The translations under genes were made by a program, and so were the position numbers. From NCBI GenBank assembly GCA_003142815.1, contig PLNP01000027.1:1-52642 (forward strand): a stretch of 52,642 nt of DNA, in the 5' to 3' direction. The notes beneath the pieces are model-generated. The model was given only the letters and a program-made list of their open reading frames with translations, was not told the origin of the DNA and searched no databases. Origin of the DNA: Rhodanobacteraceae bacterium. GTDB lineage: Bacteria > Pseudomonadota > Gammaproteobacteria > Xanthomonadales > Rhodanobacteraceae. Positions 1 through 8,537 of this stretch are shown piece by piece; position 1 is the first letter of the stretch; each line of letters starts with the position of its first letter.

Positions 1-480
1 AGCCTGGTCGGGGTCAATCGCTATCGCACCAACACCTCCGAGCCCATCGCCACGCTGAAGGTCGACAACGCCCAGGTGCGCGCCAACCAGATCGCGCGCC
101 TGGCCCAGCTGCGCGCCGAGCGCGATCCGGCGGCGGTCGAAGCCGCGCTGACCGCGCTCACCAACGGCGCGCGCGGCAATGGCAATCTGCTGGCGCTGTC
201 CGTTGACGCCGCCCGCGCCAAGGCGACGGTGGGCGAGATCAGCCTGGCGCTGGAAAAGGCCTTCGGCCGCCACAGCGCCGAGATCCGCCTGCTGCGCGAC
301 GTCTATGCCGCCGAAGCCGGCCCCGACGCCAAGATCTCCCGGGCCAGGGCCATGGTCGAGGCCTTCACCGCCGCCGATGGCCGTCCGCCCTCGATCCTGA
401 TCGCCAAGCTCGGCCAGGACGGCCACGACCGCGGCCAGAAGGTGATCGCCACCGGCTTCGCCGACCTTGGCTTCACCGTC

Positions 481-498
<18 letters not shown>
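1..498 (+). pseudogene. scpA: methylmalonyl-CoA mutase large subunit, fragment (both ends missing)
   Basis: Frame 1 is open from the first base and encodes the C-terminal part of an adenosylcobalamin-dependent acyl-CoA mutase, which interconverts methylmalonyl-CoA and succinyl-CoA. It contains the end of the catalytic barrel (RYRTNTSEP near residue 8), the linker, and the start of the B12-binding domain with [10 protein letters not shown] at about residues 136-145. DGHDRG is the family's DxHxxG motif, whose His ligates cobalt. Similarity stops after DVGPLF (481-498). The roughly 100 residues that should complete the B12 domain are absent. The frame then continues to 825 only because it reads antisense through another gene. 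The 5' end lies outside the window. A B12-domain mutase is certain from the motif; the exact substrate (methylmalonyl versus isobutyryl or ethylmalonyl) is inferred. Confidence 0.85.
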
Positions 499-741
<243 letters not shown>

Positions 742-763
742 GGCGGGCGCATCCCATCTGATG

Positions 764-793
764 CTCGTCGTCCCGGCGAAAGCCGGGACCCAG
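764..793. repeat. dispersed repeat (CCCGGCGAAAGCCGGGA hairpin)
   Basis: This short palindrome, TCCCGGCGAAAGCCGGGA within a longer conserved context, recurs as an inverted pair at 46433-46517. It belongs to the widespread intergenic repeat that translates as VPAKAGIQ in one frame. It lies just upstream of the YyaL fragment start. Confidence 0.75.
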
Positions 794-808
794 CTCCTTC
801 CGTGAGAA

Positions 809-977
809 GCTGGATTCCGGCTTGACTCGCACCATCCTGGCGCTCGCCCTCCGGGTCAGGTGCACTCAGCGCATCCCTGCGCTTTCGCCCTCAGGGCAGC
901 TTCGCTGTGCAAAACGGCAGTCCTGCCGTTTTGTCGCTGTTCGCGCGCGATTCTGCGCGCGCAGTCGCCGGAATGAC
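809..977. repeat. composite 170-bp repeat, copy 1
   Basis: This block begins GCTGGATTCCGG and ends CGCCGGAATGAC. In between lie several nested hairpins, including a perfect 10-bp stem AAAACGGCAG-TC-CTGCCGTTTT and a GC-rich GCGCGCGATTCTGCGCGCGC hairpin. A second copy with the same order of parts is at 19113-19281. It looks like a common CTGGATTCCGG/CCGGAATGAC intergenic palindrome with an extra structured insert. With the neighbouring repeat it fills most of the gene-free stretch 742-1078. Confidence 0.7.
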
Positions 978-1078
978 AAAAAAGGAGCGGCTATCAATAA
1001 GTGGAGTTTACGCTGCAGGTTGTAGGCTCGGCAGGTTCGGGCTACCGTGCGCCGCCGTCGCTAACGCAGGCATTGATC

Positions 1079-2284
1079 GTGTCTGATTCCATCGAATATC
1101 CAGCCCTGTATCTCAAGCGCGGTGAGGATGCGCGCCTGCGCGCCGGCCATCTGTGGGTGTTCTCGAACGAAGTGGACGTTGCGCGCTCGCCGCTCTCGGG
1201 GTTCGAGCCAGGCGATATCTGCGCGATCGTCGATTATCAGAACAAGCCGATCGGTGTCGGCTACGTCAATCCGAATTCATTGATCGCGGCGCGTCTGGTC
1301 GCGCGCGGGCTCGAACATCCGCTCGATCGTTCGCTGATCGTGCATCGCTTGAATATCGCGCTGGCGTTGCGCGAGCGTCTGTATGACGAACCGTATTACC
1401 GCCTCGTGTTCGGCGAGTCCGATGGGCTGCCGGGTTTGACCCTCGACCGCTTCGGTGACGTGCTGGTCGGGCAGACCACGACGGCCGGAATGGAACGCCT
1501 GAAAGAGGAACTGACCGAGGCGATCGTCAAGGTGCTGAAGCCGCGCCAGCTCTGGTGGAAGAATGATTCGTCGGCGCGCGCGATGGAGCAGTTGCCGACG
1601 TACTCGGATCTTGGATTCGGCGAGTACGGTGGCGAAACGATCGTGCGCGAAGGTGGGCTCGAATTCGCGATCGATCCGGTCGGGGGCCAGAAGACCGGCT
1701 GGTTCTACGATCAGCGTGAGAACCGCGCGCAACTCGAACGCTTCGTCGCCGGCAAGCGCGTGCTCGACATGTTCAGCTATCTCGGCGCGTGGGGTCTGCG
1801 CGCGGCCGCGTTCGGCGCGAGCGAAGTCGTCTGTGTCGATGCGTCCGCCGCTGCGGTCGAGGCGACTCTGCGCAATGTCGAACGCAATGGGTTATCCGAT
1901 CGCGTGACGGCGGTGCGCGCCGATGCGTTCGATCATCTGAAGGCGCTGCGGGAGACGCGTGAGCATTTCGATGTCGTGATCCTCGATCCGCCCGCGTTCG
2001 TCAAGCGCAAGAGGGATTTCGCGGAAGGGCGTCTGGCCTATCGACGCCTCAACGAGCTCGGCATGCGTGTGCTCGCGAAGGATGGCATCCTCGTCACGTG
2101 TTCGTGCTCGCACCACATGCCGCGCGCGACGTTGCTCGAAGCCGTGCAGCAGGGCGCGCGCCATCTCGACCGCCAGGTGCAGATGCTGATCGCGCTGCAG
2201 CAGGGGCCGGATCATCCGGTACATCCGGCGATTGCGGAGACCGAGTACCTGAAAGGCTTCATCTGCCGCGTGCTGCCGGCTTGA
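1079..2284 (+). CDS. rlmI: 23S rRNA (cytosine-5)-methyltransferase RlmI-like
   Basis: The 401-residue product matches RlmI (about 396 residues), which methylates C1962 of 23S rRNA using S-adenosylmethionine. An N-terminal PUA-like RNA-binding region (LYLKRGEDARLRAGHLWVF) is followed by a central EEHUD-like segment. The Rossmann methyltransferase domain has MFSYLGAWGLRA as SAM loop, DPPAFVKRK as motif IV and TCSCSHHM carrying the catalytic cysteine. The GTG at 1079 is preferred because the family starts a few residues before LYLKRG. An in-frame ATG at 1001 would add 26 residues with no family similarity, derived from sequence next to the composite repeat. The gene stands alone, followed by a 302-bp gap. 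Confidence 0.93.
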   Translation: MSDSIEYPALYLKRGEDARLRAGHLWVFSNEVDVARSPLSGFEPGDICAIVDYQNKPIGVGYVNPNSLIAARLVARGLEHPLDRSLIVHRLNIALALRERLYDEPYYRLVFGESDGLPGLTLDRFGDVLVGQTTTAGMERLKEELTEAIVKVLKPRQLWWKNDSSARAMEQLPTYSDLGFGEYGGETIVREGGLEFAIDPVGGQKTGWFYDQRENRAQLERFVAGKRVLDMFSYLGAWGLRAAAFGASEVVCVDASAAAVEATLRNVERNGLSDRVTAVRADAFDHLKALRETREHFDVVILDPPAFVKRKRDFAEGRLAYRRLNELGMRVLAKDGILVTCSCSHHMPRATLLEAVQQGARHLDRQVQMLIALQQGPDHPVHPAIAETEYLKGFICRVLPA

Positions 2285-2502
2285 GACGAGGGGACGAACT
2301 TTGCGGAAGACCGGTGAATTCATGTCGCACCTTGCAGTACTCGGTCGTTATCTCACGGCGCTTGTGAAACAATCCAGGGACAACCTTTCGTACCGTTCGT
2401 GCTGAGGTATCGATTGCGTGCGCCGGAGCGCACGCGAACGGCACCGCCGGCCCGAAGGGCGAGCGCCAGGATGGCGCGAGTCACCACGGGCGGCGCGACG
2501 TC

Positions 2503-2558
2503 CGTTCACCCTTCGATACGCTGAGCCTGTCGAAGCATCAGGGCGAACGGATCGAAGG
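2503..2558. repeat. dispersed inverted repeat (TTCGATACGCTGAGC type)
   Basis: This nested palindrome has outer arms CGTTCACCCT/AGGGCGAACG with one mismatch and inner arms CTTCGA/TCGAAG around GCTGAGCCTG. Related copies occur at 15094-15240 and, in part, at 8474-8506. It occupies part of the 2285-2586 spacer between rlmI and lgt; I see no gene in the rest of that spacer. Confidence 0.65.
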
Positions 2559-2586
2559 TACTTGCTGCCCTTGAGCCGGACGCCGC

Positions 2587-3492
2587 ATGCACTATTTCGT
2601 CGACATCAACCCGATCGCGTTTTCGCTTGGCCCCGTGCAAGTGCACTGGTACGGGATCATGTACCTGCTCGGCTTCGGCGCCGCCTGGTGGCTCGGCCAG
2701 CGCAGGCGCGCGGCGGGGCGACTGCCGGTCACCCGCGATCAGTTTTCCGATCTGTGCTTCTACCTGATGCTTGGCGTGATTCTCGGCGGCCGCATCGGCT
2801 ACATGGTTTTCTACGATACGGCCGAACTGATCCATCATCCGCTCAGCCTGATCCGCGTCTGGGAAGGCGGCATGTCGTTCCATGGTGGCCTGCTCGGCGT
2901 GGTGGTCGCGGGGCTGATCTGGACGCGTCGGCACGCAATCAATTTCTTCGATGCGATCGACTTCGTCGCGCCGCTGGCGCCGATCGGCCTCGGCCTCGGC
3001 CGGCTCGGCAACTTCATCGGCGGCGAGTTGTGGGGGCGGCATACCGACGTGGCCTGGGGCATGATCTTCCCGCGTGCGCTGGAGTCGCTCGGCAAGACAA
3101 AAGACGAGCTTTACCAGATGTATCTTGCCGGGCAATTGAGCAACGAGGCACGCCATCCGTCGCAGCTCTACGAGTCTGTGCTCGAAGGTGTCGTCCTGTT
3201 CGCGGTGCTGTGGTGGTATTCGCGCAAACCGCGCCCGCGTTATGCCGTGACCGGGCTGTTCGCGCTGCTTTACGGCCTCTTTCGTTTCAGCGTCGAGTTC
3301 GTGCGCGAGCCGGACGTGCAGCTCGGCTTCCTCGCGTTCGACTGGGTGACGATGGGTCAGATCTTGTCGTTGCCATTGATCGCGGTCGGGCTGTTCCTGC
3401 TTTGGAAGTCGCGGCGTGCGCCGACCATGGAAATTGCAGGAGCGCCGACAGGCACGACCGAGGCGGGCTCACCGAAGCAGCATCGCGGCTGA
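2587..3492 (+). CDS. lgt: prolipoprotein diacylglyceryl transferase
   Basis: Lgt is the inner-membrane enzyme that moves diacylglyceryl from phosphatidylglycerol onto the lipobox cysteine of prolipoproteins. The 301-residue product has the typical seven-helix layout and diagnostic motifs: [11 protein letters not shown] near the N-terminus, GGRIGYM, the Lgt signature [18 protein letters not shown] around residues 136-153, and HPSQLYES with the essential basic region. The last 20 or so residues are poorly Lgt-like. They are encoded by a REP doublet (3436-3504) that also supplies the stop codon. thyA begins 25 bases later, so the lgt-thyA-folA set is probably co-transcribed. Many lipoproteins in this window (HlyD-type fusion protein, OM efflux lipoprotein) would be its clients. 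Confidence 0.96.
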   Translation: MHYFVDINPIAFSLGPVQVHWYGIMYLLGFGAAWWLGQRRRAAGRLPVTRDQFSDLCFYLMLGVILGGRIGYMVFYDTAELIHHPLSLIRVWEGGMSFHGGLLGVVVAGLIWTRRHAINFFDAIDFVAPLAPIGLGLGRLGNFIGGELWGRHTDVAWGMIFPRALESLGKTKDELYQMYLAGQLSNEARHPSQLYESVLEGVVLFAVLWWYSRKPRPRYAVTGLFALLYGLFRFSVEFVREPDVQLGFLAFDWVTMGQILSLPLIAVGLFLLWKSRRAPTMEIAGAPTGTTEAGSPKQHRG

Positions 3493-3504
3493 AGCCGCTC
3501 CTAC
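3436..3504. repeat. REP doublet overlapping the lgt 3' end
   Basis: The right arm GCATCGCGGCTGAAGCCGC followed by TCCTAC is the same REP unit seen at 35858-35933. The left arm GCAGGAGCGCCG is a weaker inverted copy. The lgt stop codon TGA is inside GGCTGAAG, so the last residues of Lgt are repeat-derived. Confidence 0.75.
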
Positions 3505-3517
3505 ATTGGTCACGGAC

Positions 3518-4312
3518 ATGCGCCAATACCTCGACCTTCTGCGTCATGTGCTCGAATACGGGACCGAGAAATCCGACCGCACGGGCACCGGCACGCGCAG
3601 TGTATTCGGTTGGCAGATGCGCTTCGATCTCGCGCAGGGTTTTCCGCTGGTCACGACGAAGAAGCTGCATCTGAAGTCGATCGTGCACGAGCTGATCTGG
3701 TTCCTGCGCGGCGAAACGAACATCCGCTATCTCAAGGAAAACGGCGTTGGCATCTGGGATGAATGGGCCGATGCCGATGGCGAGCTCGGGCCGGTCTACG
3801 GCAAGCAGTGGCGTTCGTGGGCGCGTCCGGACGGTGGCGTCGTCGACCAGATCGCGTCGGTTGTCGACGAGATCAGGCGCAATCCTGATTCGCGCCGCCT
3901 GATTGTCAGCGCGTGGAATGTCGCCGATCTGCCGAAGATGGCGCTGCAGCCCTGCCACACGCTGTTCCAGTTTTATGTTGCAGACGGAAAGTTGTCGTGC
4001 CAGCTCTATCAGCGTTCCGGCGACATCTTCCTTGGTGTGCCGTTCAACATCGCGAGCTACGCGTTGCTGACCCAGATGGTCGCGCAGGTCACCGGGCTCA
4101 ACACTGGCGATTTCGTGCACACGCTCGGCGATGCGCATCTGTACTCGAACCATTTCGAGCAGGCGCGCGCACAGCTCGCGCGCGAACCGCGTCCGTTGCC
4201 GAAGCTCGTGCTGAATCCATCGGTGCGTTCGCTGTTCGACTTCCGCTACGAGGACATCGCGATCACCGATTACCAGCCGCATCCCGCGATCAAGGCACCG
4301 GTGGCGGTGTGA
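3518..4312 (+). CDS. thyA: thymidylate synthase
   Basis: ThyA converts dUMP and methylene-tetrahydrofolate to dTMP and dihydrofolate. The product is 264 residues, exactly the length of the E. coli enzyme, starting [15 protein letters not shown]. It has [11 protein letters not shown] for phosphate binding, the catalytic cysteine in [12 protein letters not shown], the [17 protein letters not shown] signature, and the C-terminal IKAPVAV tail. The ATG at 3518 fits the family. Its stop overlaps the GTG of folA, which reduces the dihydrofolate it makes, so the two steps are translationally coupled. Confidence 0.98.
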   Translation: MRQYLDLLRHVLEYGTEKSDRTGTGTRSVFGWQMRFDLAQGFPLVTTKKLHLKSIVHELIWFLRGETNIRYLKENGVGIWDEWADADGELGPVYGKQWRSWARPDGGVVDQIASVVDEIRRNPDSRRLIVSAWNVADLPKMALQPCHTLFQFYVADGKLSCQLYQRSGDIFLGVPFNIASYALLTQMVAQVTGLNTGDFVHTLGDAHLYSNHFEQARAQLAREPRPLPKLVLNPSVRSLFDFRYEDIAITDYQPHPAIKAPVAV

Positions 4313-4797
4313 CGACCTTGACGTTGATTGCCGCGCTCGACCGCAATCACGCGATCGGCCGCGATGGCGCGATGCCATGGCACCTGCCGGGTGATCTGAA
4401 GCGCTTCAAGACGCTGACGCTTGGCAAGCCGGTGCTGATGGGACGCAAGACCGCGCTCGCGATCGGGCGCGCACTGCCGGGTCGCAAGAATCTCGTGCTG
4501 ACGCGCGGCGACAGCGCACCGTTTGCAGGGCAGCTTGTCGTGCATTCGCTCGACGCGGCGATCGAACGCGCGGGGCAGGAAGGGCTCGCGGTGATCGGCG
4601 GCGGCGAGATCTACGCGCTCGCGTTGCCGCGTGCGACGCGCATGCATTTGAGCTGGGTCGATACGGAAGTTGCGGGCGCCGACACGTTCTTTCCACGCTT
4701 TGATGTGCGCGAGTGGATCGAGACGGCGCGCGAGGAGCATCCGGCCGACGCGCGGCATGCGTTTTTGCTGACGTTCATCGACTACGTCCGAGGCTGA
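4309..4797 (+). CDS. folA: dihydrofolate reductase
   Basis: This 162-residue protein reduces dihydrofolate to tetrahydrofolate with NADPH. Visible motifs are [28 protein letters not shown] (active-site loop; the acidic residue after PG is the proton donor), [18 protein letters not shown] and [13 protein letters not shown]. The start is the GTG at 4309 inside a GTGA overlap with the thyA stop; no ATG precedes the conserved N-terminus. A strong hairpin terminator follows at 4839-4877. Confidence 0.96.
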   Translation: MTTLTLIAALDRNHAIGRDGAMPWHLPGDLKRFKTLTLGKPVLMGRKTALAIGRALPGRKNLVLTRGDSAPFAGQLVVHSLDAAIERAGQEGLAVIGGGEIYALALPRATRMHLSWVDTEVAGADTFFPRFDVREWIETAREEHPADARHAFLLTFIDYVRG

Positions 4798-4838
4798 TCA
4801 CAGCTCGCTCGGTTGCGCGTGAAATAAGAAGCGGTCTT

Positions 4839-4877
4839 AAAACCCTCTCCCTCCGGTCGCCGGAGGGAGAGGGTTTT
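4839..4877. terminator. bidirectional Rho-independent terminator
   Basis: A perfect 17-bp stem (AAAACCCTCTCCCTCCG and its complement) closes a 5-base GTCGC loop, with A and T runs giving a U-tract in either direction. It sits between the convergent folA and apaH genes, as expected of a two-way terminator. The CCCTCTCC stem is also typical of a dispersed repeat used as terminator in this order. Confidence 0.88.
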
Positions 4878-4896
4878 CCGCTTATTGAGAACGTTG

Positions 4897-5745
4897 TTAA
4901 TCCTGTTCCTTGCCCGCGACCGGCTTGCGGTCTGACTTGACGCTGACGAATTCGGGTTCTTCGCTGTCGAGGCGCAGCGCGGTGAGCGCGCCGCCCCACA
5001 CGCAGCCGGTGTCGATCGCGTAGATGCCAAGGCCGCTGAAGCGGCCGAGTGTCGACCAGTGGCCGCAGACGACGCGGATGTCGCGCTTGACCTGGCCCGG
5101 CACCTCGAACCACGGATACAGGCCTGGACGTTGCGTGCCCGGCATGCCCTTGTCGGCAAACGCGATGCGGCCGCGCACGTCGCAGTAGCGCATGCGCGTG
5201 AACACGTTGATGCCGGTTCGCCAGCGGTCGATGCCGCGCAGTTTCGGGGTCCACAAGTCCGGTTTGTTGCCGAACATCTGCTTGAGCAAACGGCGGGAAC
5301 CCTCGCCACGAAGTTTTTCCTCGATCTCGCGCGCTATCTCTTCCGCCTGCGTGACCGTCCAGCGATGAAACAGGCCGGCGTGGACGAGCAGAAAACCGAG
5401 ATTGCGGTCGACGTGCACGAGGTTCTGCTCGCGCAGCCAGTTGAGCAGGTCGTCGCGATCCGGCGCGAACAGCACTTCGCGCAGTTCCGGATTCACGCGC
5501 GCCTGTTCCTGCTGTTTGCGCTCGGCAATCGCGAGCAGTGAGATATCGTGGTTGCCGAGCGCGACGACTGCGCTCGATCCGAGCGATCTGACGAGCCTCA
5601 ATACGGCCAGCGACTGGCCGCCGCGATTGACCAGGTCGCCGCAGAACCAGAGCTTGTCGGTGGCTGGATCGAAACGGAGCTTGTCGATCAGACGGGCAAG
5701 TTCGTCGTGACAACCCTGGACATCACCGATGGCCCAAGTCGCCAT
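4897..5745 (-). CDS. apaH: symmetrical bis(5'-nucleosyl)-tetraphosphatase
   Basis: ApaH splits Ap4A into two ADP. The 282-residue product carries the calcineurin-like metallophosphatase motifs GDVQGCHDEL (near residue 7), GDLVNRGGQS and GNHD, then HAGLFHRW and CGHWSTLG. E. coli ApaH is 280 residues. The ATG at 5745 shares a TGATG junction with the end of apaG; a longer in-frame start upstream would lie entirely inside apaG and is unlikely. It is the last gene of the lptD-surA-pdxA-rsmA-apaG-apaH run. Confidence 0.97.
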   Translation of the reverse strand: MATWAIGDVQGCHDELARLIDKLRFDPATDKLWFCGDLVNRGGQSLAVLRLVRSLGSSAVVALGNHDISLLAIAERKQQEQARVNPELREVLFAPDRDDLLNWLREQNLVHVDRNLGFLLVHAGLFHRWTVTQAEEIAREIEEKLRGEGSRRLLKQMFGNKPDLWTPKLRGIDRWRTGINVFTRMRYCDVRGRIAFADKGMPGTQRPGLYPWFEVPGQVKRDIRVVCGHWSTLGRFSGLGIYAIDTGCVWGGALTALRLDSEEPEFVSVKSDRKPVAGKEQD

Positions 5746-6128
5746 CAGTGCAGCGTCCGCGGAACCGACAACACGAACGCGGGAATGAGCGCGTCGAAGT
5801 GGGTGCCGTCGTCGGCGATCATCTGGTAGCTGCCATGCATCGTGCCAAGCGCTGTTTCGAGCACGGCGCCGGAGGTGTATTCGTAATCGTCGCCCGGACG
5901 CATCCACGGCTGTTCGCCGACCACGCCGTCACCATGCACTTCGCTCACCTTGCCGTTGCCGTCGGTGATGACCCAGTGGCGCGACAGCAGGCGCGCGCCG
6001 ACCGTACCGCGATTGGCGATCGTGATCGTGTACGCGAACGCGTAACGGCGGTCGGACGGCACCGATTGGCCGTCCAGGAACCGCGTGTCCACGGAAATCG
6101 CGATGTCGTAAGGTTTGTTGCCGCTCAT
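5745..6128 (-). CDS. apaG: ApaG protein (Co2+/Mg2+ efflux-associated, FnIII-like fold)
   Basis: The 127-residue product matches ApaG (125 residues), a one-domain beta-sandwich protein of unclear biochemical role, historically linked to cobalt/magnesium resistance. Family features are the N-terminal VDTRFL strand, YAFAYTITIANRGTVGARLLSRHWVITD, GVVGEQPWMRPGDDYEYTSG and MHGSYQMI. It overlaps rsmA upstream (ATGA) and apaH downstream (TGATG), which fixes the start at 6128. Confidence 0.96.
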   Translation of the reverse strand: MSGNKPYDIAISVDTRFLDGQSVPSDRRYAFAYTITIANRGTVGARLLSRHWVITDGNGKVSEVHGDGVVGEQPWMRPGDDYEYTSGAVLETALGTMHGSYQMIADDGTHFDALIPAFVLSVPRTLH

Positions 6129-6973
6129 GGGTTCGATTTTCCGGGACGCGGGTCGCTCGGGCAAGCGCGAAGATCTTGAAGGGGAGGGAGAAGAGCGGCC
6201 AGCGCCACGAACGCAGCGGGCGCGAGTTGCTCCGCGCGCTCGCGCTGATTGACGCCGGCGGCGGCGATCTGCTCTGGCGTTAGCACCTCACGCAGCGCAT
6301 TCGACAGCGTCTTGCGGCGTTGTCCGAATGCCGCCTTGACCACGCGCGCAATTGCGCGCGCATCGACGGTTGGACGCTCGCTTGGCGCGCGCGGCGTCAA
6401 TCGCACGACCGCCGAATCGACTTTCGGCGGCGGCCGGAACGCGTCCGGCGGAACACCGAGCAGCGGTTCGACGCGGCAGGCGAGTTGCAGCATGACCGAG
6501 AGCCGCCCGTACACCTTGCTGCCCGGTGCCGCGGCCATGCGATCGACGACTTCCTTCTGCAACATGAAATGCATGTCGCCGATCGCGTCGAGATGGTCGA
6601 TGCAATGAAACAGGATCGGCGAGGAAATGTTGTAGGGAAGGTTGCCGACCACGCGTAGCGGCGTTCCAGCGGCAAGTGCGCTGAGATCCACGCCGAGCAC
6701 GTCCGCGTTGATGATATCGAGTTCCCCGATGCCTTCGGTGGCGGCGCGCAGGCGCGGGATCAGGTCGCGGTCGAGTTCGATCACGGTCATGCGCCCGAGT
6801 GCGCGCAACAGCGGAAGCGTCAGCGCGCCGTCGCCAGGACCGATCTCGACGAAGCGTTCGCCCGCTTGTGGCGCGATCGCTTGCACGATATTCCGCAGGA
6901 TTCCGGGATCGTGCAGGAAGTGCTGCCCGAAGCGCTTCTTGTGGATGTGACGGTCGTTGCTGGAAGCAGGCAT
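6125..6973 (-). CDS. rsmA: 16S rRNA (adenine1518/1519-N6)-dimethyltransferase
   Basis: RsmA (KsgA) dimethylates two adjacent adenines in helix 45 of 16S rRNA during late small-subunit assembly. The 282-residue product has KKRFGQHFLHD at the N-terminus, the SAM-binding EIGPGDGALT, VIELDRD, NADVL, the catalytic NLPYNIS and the C-terminal FGQRRKTLSNAL. The ATG at 6973 gives the usual short N-terminal tail before the QHFL motif. It overlaps apaG by four bases. Confidence 0.97.
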   Translation of the reverse strand: MPASSNDRHIHKKRFGQHFLHDPGILRNIVQAIAPQAGERFVEIGPGDGALTLPLLRALGRMTVIELDRDLIPRLRAATEGIGELDIINADVLGVDLSALAAGTPLRVVGNLPYNISSPILFHCIDHLDAIGDMHFMLQKEVVDRMAAAPGSKVYGRLSVMLQLACRVEPLLGVPPDAFRPPPKVDSAVVRLTPRAPSERPTVDARAIARVVKAAFGQRRKTLSNALREVLTPEQIAAAGVNQRERAEQLAPAAFVALAALLPPLQDLRACPSDPRPGKSNP

Positions 6974-7010
6974 GCGCGCATCGTAACGGATGCGCAGACG
7001 CCGACGAACG

Positions 7011-7106
7011 CTAGCGCGCGCCGGTCAGCGCGGCGAGGGCGAGTCCGGCGAGGCTGAGCAACAGGGTGAAGACGAGGCCGGGAAGGCCCGAAGCGAGCGT
7101 GGACAT
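7011..7106 (-). CDS. possible 31-residue hydrophobic peptide
   Basis: An ATG at 7106 opens a 31-codon frame ending TAG, just upstream of rsmA. It predicts one membrane helix (GLVFTLLLSLAGLALAAL). There is no clear ribosome-binding site. Position in the pdxA-rsmA spacer and composition make it a candidate, but high-GC frames of this size arise by chance. Confidence 0.25.
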   Translation of the reverse strand: MSTLASGLPGLVFTLLLSLAGLALAALTGAR

Positions 7107-7153
7107 GGTGGAGCCGGTGATCGGAATGCCGCCTATGCTCGGTCCGCTTCGAT

Positions 7154-7296
7154 GCGGTCGCGGCTGCGCCGCCCCTACAAAAGCCGCGACCTGACTAGCG
7201 CACCGTTCGCCGTGGTGTTCGCCCGCGTAGAGAGGTCTTCAGGCCCGACGCGCCACAACGCAGCTCGCAGCTATCGCGGCTGAAGCCGTTTTCTAC
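7154..7296. repeat. pair of REP units in the pdxA-rsmA spacer
   Basis: Two units related to the GTAGGAGCGGCTTCAGCCGC family are present: GCGGTCGCGGCTGCGCCGCC with a CCTACAA end at 7154-7180, and CTATCGCGGCTGAAGCCG with a TTTTCTAC end at 7271-7296. Both point the same way and are degenerate. Confidence 0.6.
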
Positions 7297-7327
7297 GTTC
7301 GCGATCGTGGGGGATCTGTTCGTCCGC

Positions 7328-8413
7328 TCATCGACGCCCAGCGAGGTCGATCGCGAGCCGTGTCGCCGCGATCAGGCTGCCGGGTTCCGCGCGATTGCCG
7401 CCGGCGCGGTCGAGTGCGGTGCCGTGATCGACCGATGTGCGGATGTAGGGCAATCCGAGCGTGATATTGACCGCGTGACCGAAGCCGGCGTGTTTGAGCA
7501 CGGGTAAGCCCTGGTCGTGGTACATCGCGAGCACCGCGTCGTAGCGCACGAGTTGACTCGGCACGAACGCGGTGTCGGCTGGAATCGGGCCCTGCACGTC
7601 GAAACCGGCTGCGCGCAGTTGCACGATCGCCGGCGTGATCTCGTCGATTTCCTCGCGGCCGAGATGGCCGCCTTCGCCGGCGTGCGGATTGAGGCCGAGT
7701 ACCGCGATGCGCGGTGCCGCTAACCCAAAGCGTGCGATCAGCTCGTCGCAGAGAATGCGCAGCGTGCGCACCAAAGCGGGGCGCTTGATCGCGGCGGGTA
7801 CCGCGGCGAGCGCAAGATGCGTCGTCGCCAGCGCGACGCGCAGGTCACCACCGTTCGCGCCGCGCCCGCCGCCGGGCGCGACCAGCATCATCACGACATC
7901 GCGCCCGGCGCGCCGGGCAAAGAATTCGGTGTGGCCGGTAAATGGAATGCCGGCGTCGTTGATCACGCCCTTGTGCACTGGCGCGGTCACGATCGCATCG
8001 AACTCGCCGCCGCTGGCGCCATCGGCGGCGCGCGCGAGCGTCGCCAGCACGTAGGCCGAGTTGCGGGGATCGAGCGTTCCCGGCGTCGCCGCAACGCGCA
8101 ACGACAACGCCGCGACGCGCACGCTGCCGGGCGCACGCGTGGTCACGATTTCCGATGGATCGTACGGCGTGATATGCAGCGCGATGCCAGCGGCGCGTGC
8201 CGCGGCGTCGAGCAACGCGGGGTCGGCGATCGCGACGAGGTCGGCCGCGATATCGCCCGCGGCGAGCTTCGCGATCAACTCCGGGCCGATGCCGGCCGGC
8301 TCGCCTGCAGTCAGCGCGAGGCGCGGGATGCGCGTCGCGCCTCCTGCCGACGCTTCCATGCGTGGCGTGTTTCGGTCAGGGCACGCGGCGGTGTTGGAGC
8401 TGGAACTTTGCAT
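7328..8413 (-). CDS. pdxA: 4-hydroxythreonine-4-phosphate dehydrogenase
   Basis: PdxA oxidises 4-phosphohydroxy-L-threonine with NAD+ in the DXP-dependent pyridoxal phosphate pathway. Motifs seen are LTAGEPAGIGPELI near the N-terminus, PVHKGVIN, FTGHTEFFA with a metal-binding His, LNPHAGEGGHLG, MYHDQGLPVLK and PYIRTSVDHGTALD. The ATG at 8413 gives 361 residues and has a GGCGGA ribosome-binding site at a suitable distance. An ATG at 8359 would start closer to the conserved core (343 residues) but lacks one. The first 18-20 residues are therefore uncertain. It is separated from surA by a repeat-bearing spacer. Confidence 0.95.
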   Translation of the reverse strand: MQSSSSNTAACPDRNTPRMEASAGGATRIPRLALTAGEPAGIGPELIAKLAAGDIAADLVAIADPALLDAAARAAGIALHITPYDPSEIVTTRAPGSVRVAALSLRVAATPGTLDPRNSAYVLATLARAADGASGGEFDAIVTAPVHKGVINDAGIPFTGHTEFFARRAGRDVVMMLVAPGGGRGANGGDLRVALATTHLALAAVPAAIKRPALVRTLRILCDELIARFGLAAPRIAVLGLNPHAGEGGHLGREEIDEITPAIVQLRAAGFDVQGPIPADTAFVPSQLVRYDAVLAMYHDQGLPVLKHAGFGHAVNITLGLPYIRTSVDHGTALDRAGGNRAEPGSLIAATRLAIDLAGRR

Positions 8414-8473
8414 GAGTGTCCGCCGGTCAGCGCAGACTCGCGGCGAAGTCGCTGGGTCCCGATGCGGGCGGAG

Positions 8474-8506
8474 CCCGGCCTGTCCTGAGCCTGCCGAAGG
8501 GCCGGG
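8474..8506. repeat. hairpin repeat between surA and pdxA
   Basis: CCCGGCC and GGCCGGG arms enclose TGTCCTGAGCCTGCCGAA. The core TGTCCTGAGC is shared with the repeats at 2503-2558 and 15094-15240. It could attenuate or stabilise the polycistronic message here. Confidence 0.55.
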
Positions 8507-8537
8507 ACGACGACGCGTGTGCGTGGTGGGAAATATC

